Shown: in pieces, positions 42,397-52,047 of the stretch
Layout: every line of letters starts with the position of its first letter
Numbering within the stretch: the first letter of the stretch is position 1
NCBI GenBank assembly: GCA_964536085.1
Contig: CAZHWR010000005.1
Coordinates: 1-63,750 of the forward strand
From: CAZHWR01 sp964536085
GTDB taxonomy: Bacteria > Bacillota > Clostridia > Oscillospirales > Ruminococcaceae
DNA length: 63,750 nt
Direction of reading: 5' to 3'
The notes under the pieces: model-generated
Database searches by the model: none
Seen by the model: the letters and a program-made list of their open reading frames with translations, nothing else
What the model was told of the DNA's origin: nothing
Position numbers and translations under genes: made by a program

Positions 42397-43798
42397 ATGA
42401 ACGCAAAACAACTCAAAGAAAAACTGTTTTATGAAAGAAAAAACGGCTGTCTGATTTCCGACAATTCAGTCATTGAGGAAACCGACGCATTCTGCGAGGG
42501 CTACAAGGAGTTTTTAAACTCCGCCAAAACCGAGCGAGAAGCCGCTGAGTATTTTAAATCTGAATTAACCAAAAACGGTTTTGTTCCGTTTGATAAAAAC
42601 GCCGAATACTCGGCCGGAGATAAAATCTATTACATTAACAGGAACAAATCGGTAATATGCTCTGTTATCGGAAAAAAAGCGATTGAAAACGGCGTTAAAA
42701 TCACCGCCGCGCACATTGATTCGCCGCGGCTGGATCTAAAGCCACTTCCGATTTATGAAAGCAATGAGATTGCGCTGTTTAAAACACACTATTACGGCGG
42801 CATCAAAAAATACCAGTGGACGGCTATCCCGCTTTCACTCCACGGCGTTATATACAAGTCGAACGGAGAGCAGGTCAAAGTCAATATCGGCGAAGACGAA
42901 AACGACCCTGTATTCTGCGTTACCGACCTTCTTCCCCACCTTGCGGCAGACCAGATGAAGCGAACGTTAAACGAAGGAGTTAAGGGCGAGGAACTAAATA
43001 TTCTCATAGGTTCAAGACCCTTTAAAGACGATGATATCAGCGAAAAAGTAAAGCTTAACATCCTGAAAATTTTAAACGACAAATACGGTATTGTCGAGCA
43101 GGACTTTTTCTCCGCTGAGCTTGAGACAGTCCCTGTTTTCAAGGCAAAGGATCTCGGCTTTGACCGCAGTATGATCGGTTCATACGGACATGACGACAGA
43201 GTTTGCGCCTACACGGCGTTTCGTGCAGCTGTAGACTGCGATTCCCCTGAATTTACAACGGTTACTGTTCTTACGGATAAAGAAGAAACCGGAAGCGACG
43301 GAAACACCGGGCTTCNNNNNNNNNNCCTCGTATCTCAAATTTTTCCTTTACGATTTAGCCGATTGTTTTAACGCAAATCCGCGAGACGTAATCTCCAATT
43401 CAAAGTGCCTCTCGGCGGACGTTAACGCGGCGTTTGACCCAACATTTCCGGATGTAAATGAAAAAAACAACGCAGCTTACATTAACCACGGCGTTGTAAT
43501 GACAAAATACACAGGCTCACGCGGAAAATCAGGAACATCGGACGCTAACGCAGAATTTGTTTCATACGTGAGAAACACTATGAACGATGCAGGAGTTTGC
43601 TGGCAGACCGCAGAGCTCGGCAAGGTTGACCAAGGCGGCGGCGGCACAGTAGCCGCATATATTGCAAACCTGAATATTGACGTTATAGACATCGGAGTTC
43701 CTGTGCTTTCAATGCACGCTCCGTACGAGGTCGTATCCAAATTTGACACTTTTATGGCGTACCGCGCTTTCTGCGAATTTTTAAAATCGGATAAATAA
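42397..43798 (+). CDS. M18 family aminopeptidase (aspartyl aminopeptidase type), split by an assembly gap
   Basis: Cytosolic zinc aminopeptidase. The first part, 42397-43315, has AHIDSPRLDLKP (zinc His and Asp), HYYGGIKKYQW, and VTVLTDKEETGSDGNTGL with metal Glu. The frame before and after the N run differs by one. The second part from 43328 reads SYLKFFLYDLADCFNANP, SADVNAAFDP, NHGVVMTKYTGSRG, GGGTVAAYIANL and IDIGVPVLSMHAPYEV, the rest of the M18 fold. The last residue pairs GL/SY would normally be joined by about two residues (as in NTGLQSSY), so only a few bases may be missing. The gene is likely intact in the organism. Confidence 0.87.
43316..43325. other. assembly gap of ten Ns
   Basis: Ten Ns interrupt the M18 peptidase gene. 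Flanking codons suggest the true missing sequence is shorter than ten bases (about three, restoring frame), so the Ns are a placeholder of unknown size. Confidence 0.95.
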
Positions 43799-43833
43799 CT
43801 GCTTAAAACTTAACCTTTGTTATACAAACACAC

Positions 43834-43867
43834 AAAAACTCCCGGAAAAAAATCTCCGGGAGTTTTT
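43834..43867. terminator. terminator between convergent genes
   Basis: AAAAACTCCCGGA and TCTCCGGGAGTTTTT form a near-perfect stem. It separates the M18 peptidase from the minus-strand YfhO gene and can serve both. Confidence 0.9.
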
Positions 43868-43886
43868 GTAATCATGATATTTTTTA

Positions 43887-46478
43887 TTATGACTTCAGGT
43901 TTTTATTTTTCCGAATATTTACAATAACAATAAACGCTAAAATCAAAAACGACGCAACACTTATTAAAATTCCCGAATAAAGTCCCTCAGGCGTGTATTT
44001 GAGTTCCACAGTGTGCGTTCCGGCAGGAATATCAAAGCATAAAAGCGTGTTGTCAATACTGTCAAGCGCGCATTTTTCGCCGTCAATATAAACGCTCCAG
44101 CCATCGTCGTAACGAATCGACGTGAACATCGTAGTACGTTCGTCCGAAACGGTCACAGTACCTTTTAAACGTCTTCCTGAATAATCAGTTACATTAAAAG
44201 AGCCGGATTTAAGCTCGTCGGCAGCCTGCCCCAGCTTATCCAAATCCAGCGAGTAAAACTCCCAGCCGCCAAACGAAAATTCGTTGTAAAATGAAACTGT
44301 GACGTTTACAGTTTCATTTTCATCAAAAGTACCGAGATAAATAATTCTGTCGGTGTCGCTGGTGAACAAATCGCATACATACTCCCCGTTTACAAAAAGC
44401 TCCACGCTTCCTCTGCTGTCTGACGGATTCGGAAAATACGCGTAAACAGGCTTGCCGTCCGATTTAAAATCGAGCGAGATATACGATTCTTCGCCGTCTG
44501 CGCCGCTTAAAAATCGGTATTCTTCGCCGTAAAGCTGTTGGCAGTTATGCAATGCAGAAGATACGTCCTGAATTTCGCTGAAGCATACTGTATTTTCCCC
44601 AAAAATCGAACTGATAAGCTCATTTTGCGCGTTAAACGGATCCCCGGTAACGCTGTATGTCTTTACATCAGAGCTCGCCATACACCCTATTGGAAGCGCA
44701 TACGGATTTTCAAACGCCGTTACATCGCCATTCGAAAAAACATCGGTATAACCGCTGCAAACATCATCATACGACAAGACGTACTTTACTCCAAATATAC
44801 TGTCTGTCAGAGGCGTAGACCCCAAATATGAACACCAAAAATAATCCTGAGCAAAACCAAGCCCCTTAAGCATACTGTTTGTATTTCTGTCGTAAGCCGA
44901 GCTATAGTGACCGATACCATTCAGATTCAGCCCAAACGCATCGTTTTTGCTGCGTTCAAATGTTTTTTCAACACGGTAAAAACTGTCATCAGACGATTTG
45001 ATATAATCGACTACCGGCTGAACCTCCTGCTTAAATGCAGAGTATTCCGAAGCGCTGTCATATGAAAAATCCTCATCCAAACTGTTGTAAATATACACCG
45101 TATTGGAAGCAACGTCGAAAATGCACAGCATTAGCATCAAAGCGGCTGAAATTATTCTCATCGGCTTTTGCTTCGCTTTTTGCAGGCATACCAAAACGGC
45201 AAATGCCGCAACCATCGCGATATTAAACGCGGCAGTGGTTATTTTAATGCTAAACACCACTACCATGAGCAAAAACAGTATGCAAACAATTGAAAACGAT
45301 AAAACAAGCCTGGAAATCACGCCGTCAGACTCTTTTTCAGCACAAACGAGAAACGCTTTATAAGCGCACATCAGGGCGAAAAATGCAAATACGAACATGT
45401 ATCTGAACGGAAACCAATTGGGATACTTAAACGCATGCCAAACCAAATCAAGCTTTGCAAACACGCTTGTCAAAATTATAAACGCCATCACGCCTGCTGA
45501 TGCGAGCTTTTCTCGTAGCGTGATTCCTTTTATAACAAAAAACACGGTCAGCATAAGCACGGAAAAAAGCCCGATATACACAAACGGCGTGCCGACATTT
45601 GTCATCGCGTCATAGCTGTTTTGATTCATAAGCTTTGATATCAGCAAAAGCGGATTGTAATACGTAATCTGATCGACGGTATATCCTGAATCGCCCAGCT
45701 TTCCGTTAAGCATGCAGTAAAGAGTCGGCAAAATCAGAAACGCCGACATTCCACCCGCCAAAACGGCGCTTAAAACAAATTTAGATACGGTTTTCATCCC
45801 GATTTTAACTTTAGCCGAAACGCTGTAATATACGAAATACAACACGCAGAAAATACCGACCATATATGCCGTGTAGTAATTTGATACAAACTCCAAAAAA
45901 AGCAGTGCTATAAACATAACGGGGCTTTTGCCGTTTATAACGCGCTCGAGCGACAGTATTATAAACGGAAGCCAAATCATGCTGTCCAGCCACATAAGGC
46001 ACATAGCGTATCCGACGGCGTATCCGCAAAGCGCGTACATTATCGCAAAAGCAACCGAATAAAAACCGATTTTATGGTATTTAACCTGCAAAAACACGCA
46101 AAATGTCAGCCCGCAAAGCCCGATTTTTAAAACGGTAAGCACGGTTATTCCCAAAGGAAGCAGTTCGTTCGGGAACAATGCGGTCACCACAGAAAAAGGG
46201 CTTGAAAGATAATAAGAAACAAGCCCTGAAAGATTTGTGCCGAATCCAATATTCCACGAAAACAAAACGCTTGTTTTTCCCGCGAGTATATCTCTAAGCC
46301 CTGCATAAAACTCGACATACTGATTGGACATGTCCATTATAAGCAGCGATTTGTCGCCGAACGGCAAAAATCCCAGCAAAAAATAGCATAGCAACAATAC
46401 CGCTGCCGGCGCTAAAAAAGCCGACAAAAAAACGACGGCGGTTTTTACTCTTTGCGATTTAAATACGGTAATATTCAA
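43887..46478 (-). CDS. YfhO-type polytopic membrane protein
   Basis: 863 residues from TTG 46478 (AGGTGA upstream): about 12 transmembrane helices in the first 460 residues, a large extracytoplasmic domain and a last helix near the C-terminus, with FSWNIGFGTNLSGLVSYYLSSP near the N-terminus. This is the architecture of YfhO membrane proteins, involved in lipoteichoic acid glycosylation in Bacillus and resembling GT-C glycosyltransferases. The Asp in LLIMDMSNQYVEF is in the usual place. Specific role here not shown. Confidence 0.87.
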   Translation of the reverse strand: MNITVFKSQRVKTAVVFLSAFLAPAAVLLLCYFLLGFLPFGDKSLLIMDMSNQYVEFYAGLRDILAGKTSVLFSWNIGFGTNLSGLVSYYLSSPFSVVTALFPNELLPLGITVLTVLKIGLCGLTFCVFLQVKYHKIGFYSVAFAIMYALCGYAVGYAMCLMWLDSMIWLPFIILSLERVINGKSPVMFIALLFLEFVSNYYTAYMVGIFCVLYFVYYSVSAKVKIGMKTVSKFVLSAVLAGGMSAFLILPTLYCMLNGKLGDSGYTVDQITYYNPLLLISKLMNQNSYDAMTNVGTPFVYIGLFSVLMLTVFFVIKGITLREKLASAGVMAFIILTSVFAKLDLVWHAFKYPNWFPFRYMFVFAFFALMCAYKAFLVCAEKESDGVISRLVLSFSIVCILFLLMVVVFSIKITTAAFNIAMVAAFAVLVCLQKAKQKPMRIISAALMLMLCIFDVASNTVYIYNSLDEDFSYDSASEYSAFKQEVQPVVDYIKSSDDSFYRVEKTFERSKNDAFGLNLNGIGHYSSAYDRNTNSMLKGLGFAQDYFWCSYLGSTPLTDSIFGVKYVLSYDDVCSGYTDVFSNGDVTAFENPYALPIGCMASSDVKTYSVTGDPFNAQNELISSIFGENTVCFSEIQDVSSALHNCQQLYGEEYRFLSGADGEESYISLDFKSDGKPVYAYFPNPSDSRGSVELFVNGEYVCDLFTSDTDRIIYLGTFDENETVNVTVSFYNEFSFGGWEFYSLDLDKLGQAADELKSGSFNVTDYSGRRLKGTVTVSDERTTMFTSIRYDDGWSVYIDGEKCALDSIDNTLLCFDIPAGTHTVELKYTPEGLYSGILISVASFLILAFIVIVNIRKNKNLKS

Positions 46479-46534
46479 ATTCCATTCACCTAGCTCTGTC
46501 CGATACCAAATACAGCCTATGAATGTAGGCAGTA

Positions 46535-47770
46535 TTAAACATTGGCCTTTCTTAAAATCGAGCCTTGTTTAAATTCCAGCTTGCACGGGATTTTAATTTT
46601 AGCCATCGGATGGCAGGCGTCGCTCACACTCTCGCCTGTTTCAAGTTCGATTATTTGAGAAACCTTGATATCCACCGATTTTTTCCCCGGTTCAAGCAGT
46701 TCTACAACGTCTCCGACAGAAAATTTGTTGCGCTGAGTACAGTAAAGGTATCCGCCTTTACATTCTTCGAGGACGGCTACAACGTCGTAATTTCTTATAT
46801 ATCCGCCGTTTTCATAATACTGCCCGTCGCTCGGTTTGCCGAAGAAAAATCCCGTATAATACTGCCTGTGGCTAACCTTTGTTACCTCTTCTTTAAGCCA
46901 CTGCGGACAGACAAACTCCGCGGGATTTTTATAGTATTCGTCCACAGCTATCCTGTAAGCGTTTGTTATTACCGAAACATAATACGAGGACTTTGCTCTG
47001 CCTTCTATTTTCAGGCTCGTGACGCCTGCTTTTATAAGCTTATCGATGTGCTCGATCATGCAAAGATCCTTTGCGTTCAGAATATAGGAGCCTTTGTCAT
47101 CCTCAAAGACATTATAATATTCATTAGGGCGTTTTTCTTCAACAAGATAATAATTCCAGCGGCAGGGCTGAGCGCACTCACCGCGGTTAGCGTCCCTCCC
47201 GAGCATGTAGTTTGATATCAGACATCTGCCGGAAAACGACATGCACATCGCACCGTGGACAAACGCTTCTATTTCCAGCTCCGATGGCGTTTTTTCCCGT
47301 ATTTCTGATATTTCATTTAGCGAAAGCTCACGTGCAAGAACTACTCTTTTTGCGCCCATATTATAAAACTCGTTCGCAGTCCGATAATTCACAATTCCTG
47401 CCTGGGTTGAAACATGTATTTCCATATCCGGCGCATACTGCTTTACCATCGAAAAAACTCCGATGTCCGAAACGATCACCGCGTCCGCTCCGAGCCTTGA
47501 AAGCAGCTTTATATACTCAGGCAGTTCCGGGATTTCATCGTTTCGAGGGAGCGTGTTCAAGGTTATATATACGCGCACTGATTTGGCATGAGCATATTCA
47601 ATAGCCCGCTTTAAGCCGGCTTCGTCAAACTTTGCGGCTGATGCCCGCATTCCGAACGCCGTTCCTCCGAGATACACCGCATCCGCACCGAAATTAACGG
47701 CGGCATAAAATTTTTCCATATCGCCCGCGGGCGCTAATACCTCTGTTGGCAAAATACTGCTGTTCATCAT
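46535..47770 (-). CDS. peptidase U32 family protein (TrhP/RlhA type)
   Basis: 411 residues. N-terminal LAPAGDMEKFYAAVNFGADAVYLGG, VHGAMCMSFSGRCLISNYMLG and RDANRGECAQPCRW, the conserved U32 Cys cluster, then a C-terminal beta domain. Family members add hydroxyl groups to tRNA or rRNA (5-hydroxyuridine, 5-hydroxycytidine) rather than cleave collagen, although older labels say collagenase. Its start overlaps the stop of mltG by 4 bases, so it is the downstream gene of a pair. Confidence 0.92.
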   Translation of the reverse strand: MMNSSILPTEVLAPAGDMEKFYAAVNFGADAVYLGGTAFGMRASAAKFDEAGLKRAIEYAHAKSVRVYITLNTLPRNDEIPELPEYIKLLSRLGADAVIVSDIGVFSMVKQYAPDMEIHVSTQAGIVNYRTANEFYNMGAKRVVLARELSLNEISEIREKTPSELEIEAFVHGAMCMSFSGRCLISNYMLGRDANRGECAQPCRWNYYLVEEKRPNEYYNVFEDDKGSYILNAKDLCMIEHIDKLIKAGVTSLKIEGRAKSSYYVSVITNAYRIAVDEYYKNPAEFVCPQWLKEEVTKVSHRQYYTGFFFGKPSDGQYYENGGYIRNYDVVAVLEECKGGYLYCTQRNKFSVGDVVELLEPGKKSVDIKVSQIIELETGESVSDACHPMAKIKIPCKLEFKQGSILRKANV

Positions 47771-49038
47771 CCAAGACCTATCTTAACAAGATTTGCTTCG
47801 TGCTGCGCGAGCGTTTTCGCATAGTACACTTCGCCCGTTTCGGTATCCGCACAAAAATAGTAATAATCACTGCTTTCGGGATAAAGCGCCGCGTTTATCG
47901 CATCCAGTCCCGGATTACATATCGGACCTGCCGGAAGCCCTGTGCATTTATATGTGTTATAGGCGTTGTTGACGTCCTGGTCGTTTTCATCGGAATACTT
48001 TTTTATGACATTTTTTACATAATCCACTGTGACATCGCTTTGAAGCTTGGGGTATTCCGAGGAATTATTCAAGCGGTTGTAAAACACTCCGGCGACCTTG
48101 GCCATATCCTCAGTGTTTGCAGCTTCCTTCTGGACCATGGATGCAAGAGTTATCGTCTGCTCGAGCGTCATATCCAATTCATCCATACGGTCGTACATTT
48201 CTTCGGTGATTTTGCTGTCAAAATTTCCGAATATAAGATTCAAGATTTCTTCGGTATCCTGCCCCTCATAAAGCCTGTATGTATCAGGGAAAAGATATCC
48301 CTCAATTTTTAAAAACTTAAGAGAATCTTCGGTTATATACTGCTCAAATTCATATCCGAACGACACGCTGTTTGCAAACTTAACGAAGCCCTCCATTGAA
48401 CAAAGCCCTTTCTTTTCGAGCTTTTTGGCAATCGAATACAGAGTATCTCCCTCAACGATCGTAAAATCAAACGCACCTTCAACATCCGTCTCTTGCTGAA
48501 GAATACTGAAAATTTCCGAGTAAGACATTCCCGGTTTTAATGTAAAAACTCCGTAATGAAACTGATCCTCTTCGCTTTTTGCCACAAATCTGAACAGTGT
48601 GGGAAATTTAATAATCTTGTTTTCCTTTAAAATTTCCGCTATAGCCTGATTACTTGAGCCCTTTGGAATATTTACCTGAACTATGTCGCTCGACACCTTC
48701 ATGCCCATTACTTCTACAGCAGACATTATTATTCCGCCGGCAAGTGCAAATGAAAAAATCAAAATAACGCTTATAAAAATAACGGCGCGCAGACTCCCGC
48801 CTGACTGCCTTTTTTTACGCTTTTTCTTTTTTCCCTGATTGTCGTCTTCTATATACTGTTCAGCTTCACCGTCGTCAGAAGCTTCGAAGCCGAGCGACTG
48901 CGCAAAGCTGTCCGTTGCCGCTGTCTGTGAATTGTCCGATTTCGACAATTTTTCTGCGTCTTTTAAATTGCTGTCAGCAGGTGTATCCTTGATTTCAGGA
49001 TTATCATCGCGCACAAATTCGTTATTTTTTTCTTCCAT
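47767..49038 (-). CDS. mltG: endolytic transglycosylase MltG
   Basis: 423 residues. A charged cytoplasmic tail (about 1-80, with KKKRKKRQ), one membrane helix (AVIFISVILIFSFALAGGII), a LysM-like domain, then the YceG/MltG domain. Catalytic Glu lies in LASMVQKEAANTEDMAKVAGVFYNRL-type sequence, followed by LQSDVTVDY and GPICNPGLDAINAAL. Cuts nascent peptidoglycan strands near the membrane. AAAGGAAG precedes ATG 49038. Confidence 0.94.
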   Translation of the reverse strand: MEEKNNEFVRDDNPEIKDTPADSNLKDAEKLSKSDNSQTAATDSFAQSLGFEASDDGEAEQYIEDDNQGKKKKRKKRQSGGSLRAVIFISVILIFSFALAGGIIMSAVEVMGMKVSSDIVQVNIPKGSSNQAIAEILKENKIIKFPTLFRFVAKSEEDQFHYGVFTLKPGMSYSEIFSILQQETDVEGAFDFTIVEGDTLYSIAKKLEKKGLCSMEGFVKFANSVSFGYEFEQYITEDSLKFLKIEGYLFPDTYRLYEGQDTEEILNLIFGNFDSKITEEMYDRMDELDMTLEQTITLASMVQKEAANTEDMAKVAGVFYNRLNNSSEYPKLQSDVTVDYVKNVIKKYSDENDQDVNNAYNTYKCTGLPAGPICNPGLDAINAALYPESSDYYYFCADTETGEVYYAKTLAQHEANLVKIGLG

Positions 49039-49127
49039 AAACTCAACTTCCTTTCGGATAAAGTAGCAGTAATTAAGATGCCGGCATAAGATAAATCAGA
49101 GTAAAGATAAAGCGAGGTGAAAAAAGT

Positions 49128-49220
49128 ATGTGCAACAATGGTTTCGGCGGTGGTAACTGTACTTGGATCATCATTCTTATTCTGCTCATTTGTTGCTGTG
49201 GCAATAACTGCGATCAATAA
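49128..49220 (+). CDS. tiny Cys/Gly-rich membrane peptide (YjcZ/sporulation type)
   Basis: 30 residues: CNNGFGGGNC, a hydrophobic core TWIIILILLI and CCCGNNCDQ. GAGGTG lies 8 bases before the ATG. The pattern resembles the YjcZ family and related very small sporulation proteins of Firmicutes. It runs opposite to its neighbours, between mltG and the cyclo-ligase, in a gap of 292 bases. Function unknown. Confidence 0.75.
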   Translation: MCNNGFGGGNCTWIIILILLICCCGNNCDQ

Positions 49221-49330
49221 AAACCGAGAATAAAGCTTTCAGTTATTATTGGGGTTTGCTTGTTTCGTAGAAACGTCGGCGTAATGTCAGTTTCACAGAC
49301 TGCAAAACTCTGTCAGAATACGCCTGCGGA

Positions 49331-49927
49331 TTAATTGACAATTTTAATATTCAAATGCGGTCGCTGATTGATTTCGGCGGCCGCGTTTTCAGTTACTATA
49401 AAATCCACATTAATATCATAACTGTTTACAGGCAAAACGTCAACTAAAAAATCGCTGTAGCAAAGCCCGACAGTGATTCCGCCAAAGTCTTTTAAAAATC
49501 TGTCGTAATATCCCTTTCCGTATCCGAGTCTGTTGCCCGAACGGTCAAAAGCAAGCGCGGGCACAAAGCAAACAGTGCGTTCCAATCCGCCGTTAAAATC
49601 CGGACACTCTGCCTTGGGCTCCGATATTCCGAACATACCCTTACAAAGATCATTTTCGTCTCGGATAATTTTAAACTTCATCTCGCCGTTAGCGTCAATG
49701 CATTTCGGAACTGCAACTGTTTTCCCCAGCTTGAAAGAATGCGATATTATTCTGCACGTATCTACTTCAATTTCAGAGGATACATATATAAGCACCGCGT
49801 CCGACCGCACATACTGAGGCATACTGACCGCGTTTTTAAACACCAATCCGTCAAGTCCGGCTTTTTCATCAGAAAGTAAAGACTTTCTTTTGCCGATAAA
49901 TTCTTTTCTTAAACCGCTCTTATCCAT
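49331..49927 (-). CDS. 5-formyltetrahydrofolate cyclo-ligase
   Basis: ATP-dependent conversion of 5-formyl-THF to 5,10-methenyl-THF. 198 residues with the C-terminal signature FDRSGNRLGYGKGYYDRFL and PVNSYDINVDFIVTE. First Met follows no strong ribosome site beyond the end of the DJ-1 gene. Lies one base downstream of the DJ-1 gene, so they are co-transcribed. Confidence 0.93.
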   Translation of the reverse strand: MDKSGLRKEFIGKRKSLLSDEKAGLDGLVFKNAVSMPQYVRSDAVLIYVSSEIEVDTCRIISHSFKLGKTVAVPKCIDANGEMKFKIIRDENDLCKGMFGISEPKAECPDFNGGLERTVCFVPALAFDRSGNRLGYGKGYYDRFLKDFGGITVGLCYSDFLVDVLPVNSYDINVDFIVTENAAAEINQRPHLNIKIVN

Positions 49928-49928
49928 A

Positions 49929-50465
49929 TTACCGGCGAATCGAATCGCTTATTTCGTTTGCTTTTTGCTCCGAGCAGAGCGCCTTGATAATTTCAAAAGC
50001 AAATTGATTTGCACATCCCGCGCCGCGCGAAGTGATAACATTTCCGCTTCTGACAGCAGGCTCGTCGACGTATTGAGCTCCTTCCAGCTTGTCCTCAAAG
50101 CCAGGATAACAAGTGGCCTTCCTGCCGCGCAGCAAGCCGTATTCTCCTAAAATCGACGGAGCCGCGCAAATCGCCGCGATAATACCTCCGGATTCATTAC
50201 ATTTTTCAAGACATCTCTTAACTATCGAGGATTGCTGCAAATTCACTGTTCCCGGCATGCCTCCGGGTAGAATCACCGCAGTCAAATCAGATAATTCGAC
50301 TTCATTCTCAGTGATATCGCATACAACGCTTATTCCGTGCGCTCCTGTGACAGTTTTAGACTCAACGCTCACTGTTTTGACATCAAGATCGCATCTTCTT
50401 AAATAATCGATGGGCGTTATAGCCTCGACCTCTTCAAAGCCGTTTGCCAAAAAAACATAAATCAT
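49929..50465 (-). CDS. DJ-1/PfpI family protein
   Basis: 178 residues: FLANGFEEVEAITPIDYL, then VILPGGMPGTVNL and IIAAICAAPSILGEYGLL, in which the Cys is the nucleophile and the preceding Glu of GFEEVE its partner. The class covers chaperone, glyoxalase/deglycase and protease-like roles, so substrate is not fixed. It is followed on the minus strand by the cyclo-ligase with no gap. Confidence 0.88.
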   Translation of the reverse strand: MIYVFLANGFEEVEAITPIDYLRRCDLDVKTVSVESKTVTGAHGISVVCDITENEVELSDLTAVILPGGMPGTVNLQQSSIVKRCLEKCNESGGIIAAICAAPSILGEYGLLRGRKATCYPGFEDKLEGAQYVDEPAVRSGNVITSRGAGCANQFAFEIIKALCSEQKANEISDSIRR

Positions 50466-50486
50466 CGTTATTACCGTCCTTTCACT

Positions 50487-51368
50487 CTACTTTTTAGTAA
50501 CAGTGTATTTTTCAAACAACTCAACCGGATTGTATGAAAGCTTTGCCTTCCTTAATCCCTCGTAGCCGACGTCGTCCTCGCGGTTCACAAACTCATAATC
50601 CTGAGCGAATGCTTTGAGCATTTCCCGATTAATAAGCGGATAAGCGCCCGCGATATCCGAAAAAGCCTTTTCTATGTGGACTACAAATGTATTTGAATTC
50701 AGCCGCTCGCCTATTGAAAACGCTATAACCTTTGAATCCAGCCTTATAAGCCCTCCACAGAAATTTAACTTGTCAAAATATTCAAGCGCTCGTTTTACGG
50801 CGCGCACTTCGCTTCTTTTGGACTCGTCGTTTTCACAGTCGTTTAAAATACACCATTGCTTACTCATCTCGACACATTCGCCGATATTTTCCCCGGTGAT
50901 TTTTTCAAACTGCCAATCAAGTCCGTTAAATCTGTTGATAAAATTGCGCTTGGAATGATATTTTTTCCCTTTTAGCTCTGTCAAGTCGGAAACCTTGTAG
51001 ATATAATCATAAGAATCGCGGTCGGGCTCGGCTGCAAACTCATCGGGATACACAATCAAAAGCTGTTCGCATGCCGATTTAGGGACGTCGTAAAATTTCA
51101 GCTTATATCCGTTCTGTCCGCAATAATCTATTATGCCGTCGATACACTCTTTCAAATCGCCGCTGCCCGCAGGAAACAAAAACGACGGCTCTTCCTCGCC
51201 CCACTTAACAACATATCTTCCCGAAAAATGCGCGACTTCTATAGCCGATACCTCGCTCCAGATAAAATTGTTGGCAAAAGAATACTCGCACCCCTGAAAA
51301 TCGGATTCTTCAAGGCATTTATTGATCCATTCACTGTCGGATATATCTATAGTTTTAAAATCTATCAT
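50487..51368 (-). CDS. DUF2156 family protein
   Basis: 293 residues, a GNAT-like fold by pattern: FQGCEYSFANNFIWSE, then SKRNFINRFNGLDWQFEKIT and FVNREDDVGYEGLRKAKLSY near the end. Matches the DUF2156 family, related to the C-terminal domain of phosphatidylglycerol lysyltransferase (MprF) but without the membrane part. Biochemical role unknown. It lies between the DJ-1 and thymidylate kinase-like genes. Confidence 0.85.
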   Translation of the reverse strand: MIDFKTIDISDSEWINKCLEESDFQGCEYSFANNFIWSEVSAIEVAHFSGRYVVKWGEEEPSFLFPAGSGDLKECIDGIIDYCGQNGYKLKFYDVPKSACEQLLIVYPDEFAAEPDRDSYDYIYKVSDLTELKGKKYHSKRNFINRFNGLDWQFEKITGENIGECVEMSKQWCILNDCENDESKRSEVRAVKRALEYFDKLNFCGGLIRLDSKVIAFSIGERLNSNTFVVHIEKAFSDIAGAYPLINREMLKAFAQDYEFVNREDDVGYEGLRKAKLSYNPVELFEKYTVTKK

Positions 51369-51372
51369 GCTG

Positions 51373-52047
51373 TTATTCGATTCCTTTCAAATCGATCAAA
51401 ATTCTGTTTAATATTTCACTGTTGATTGTTTCTTTATCAAGCGGCTTTTCGCCGTCGCTGCATGAAACGACCTCCCACCCCTGCTTATCCGCGGAATAAG
51501 CAGAGGCTTGCTCACACCTTAAAAGATACGCCGTGTTTGCTTCGTGTATGTCTTTTTTCTCTTCATCTCCGCCATACCGGGACAAAATAAGCGCGTCAGC
51601 GACCGAGCGCGGCATATCAAGATAAAATATTCTATCGGGGCGCGGAAGCTGCATTTTAACATGCTCAAAATCATCGAGCCAATCTATAAAGCCGCTCCAC
51701 TCGCCGTCGGGAAGCTTGCCCATCTGATGCAGTATATTGGACGACACATATCGGCTTGCAATGATAATCGTTCCGCTTTCGTAATCGCCGCGCCAGTGCT
51801 TTTTGAAGGAAGCGTACCTATCCACCGCATAAAACGCAGACGCGGCATATGCCCCGACATCGTCCGCGTTTTTGCCGAACTCGCCGTTTAAATACATTCT
51901 CACAAGTGCGCTCGACGGCTCTTTGTAGTCAGGAAACGATACAAGCCTTGCCTTATAACCCAAATCCGTAAGCTTATTCACCGTAAGCTCCGCCTGTGTG
52001 GATTTACCGCAACCGTCAAGACCGTCTATAACATATAGTTTACGCAT
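51373..52047 (-). CDS. tmk: thymidylate kinase-like P-loop kinase
   Basis: 224 residues: N-terminal FIDGLDGCGKST-type P-loop (VIDGLDGCGKSTQAE), FYAVDRYASFKKHW (the DR region) and ASRYVSSNILHQMGKL, LID-region Arg near LILSRYGGDEEK. These are Tmk/dNK traits. It is directly followed upstream by thyX (the start overlaps the end of thyX by 8 bases), so dTMP made by ThyX would be phosphorylated here. A second tmk may exist elsewhere; substrate not proven. Confidence 0.82.
   Translation of the reverse strand: MRKLYVIDGLDGCGKSTQAELTVNKLTDLGYKARLVSFPDYKEPSSALVRMYLNGEFGKNADDVGAYAASAFYAVDRYASFKKHWRGDYESGTIIIASRYVSSNILHQMGKLPDGEWSGFIDWLDDFEHVKMQLPRPDRIFYLDMPRSVADALILSRYGGDEEKKDIHEANTAYLLRCEQASAYSADKQGWEVVSCSDGEKPLDKETINSEILNRILIDLKGIE

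Noticed and set aside
47746..48312. Plus-strand 188-codon frame over mltG
   Set aside because: Antisense to a secure gene, no ribosome site and a composition typical of shadow frames.
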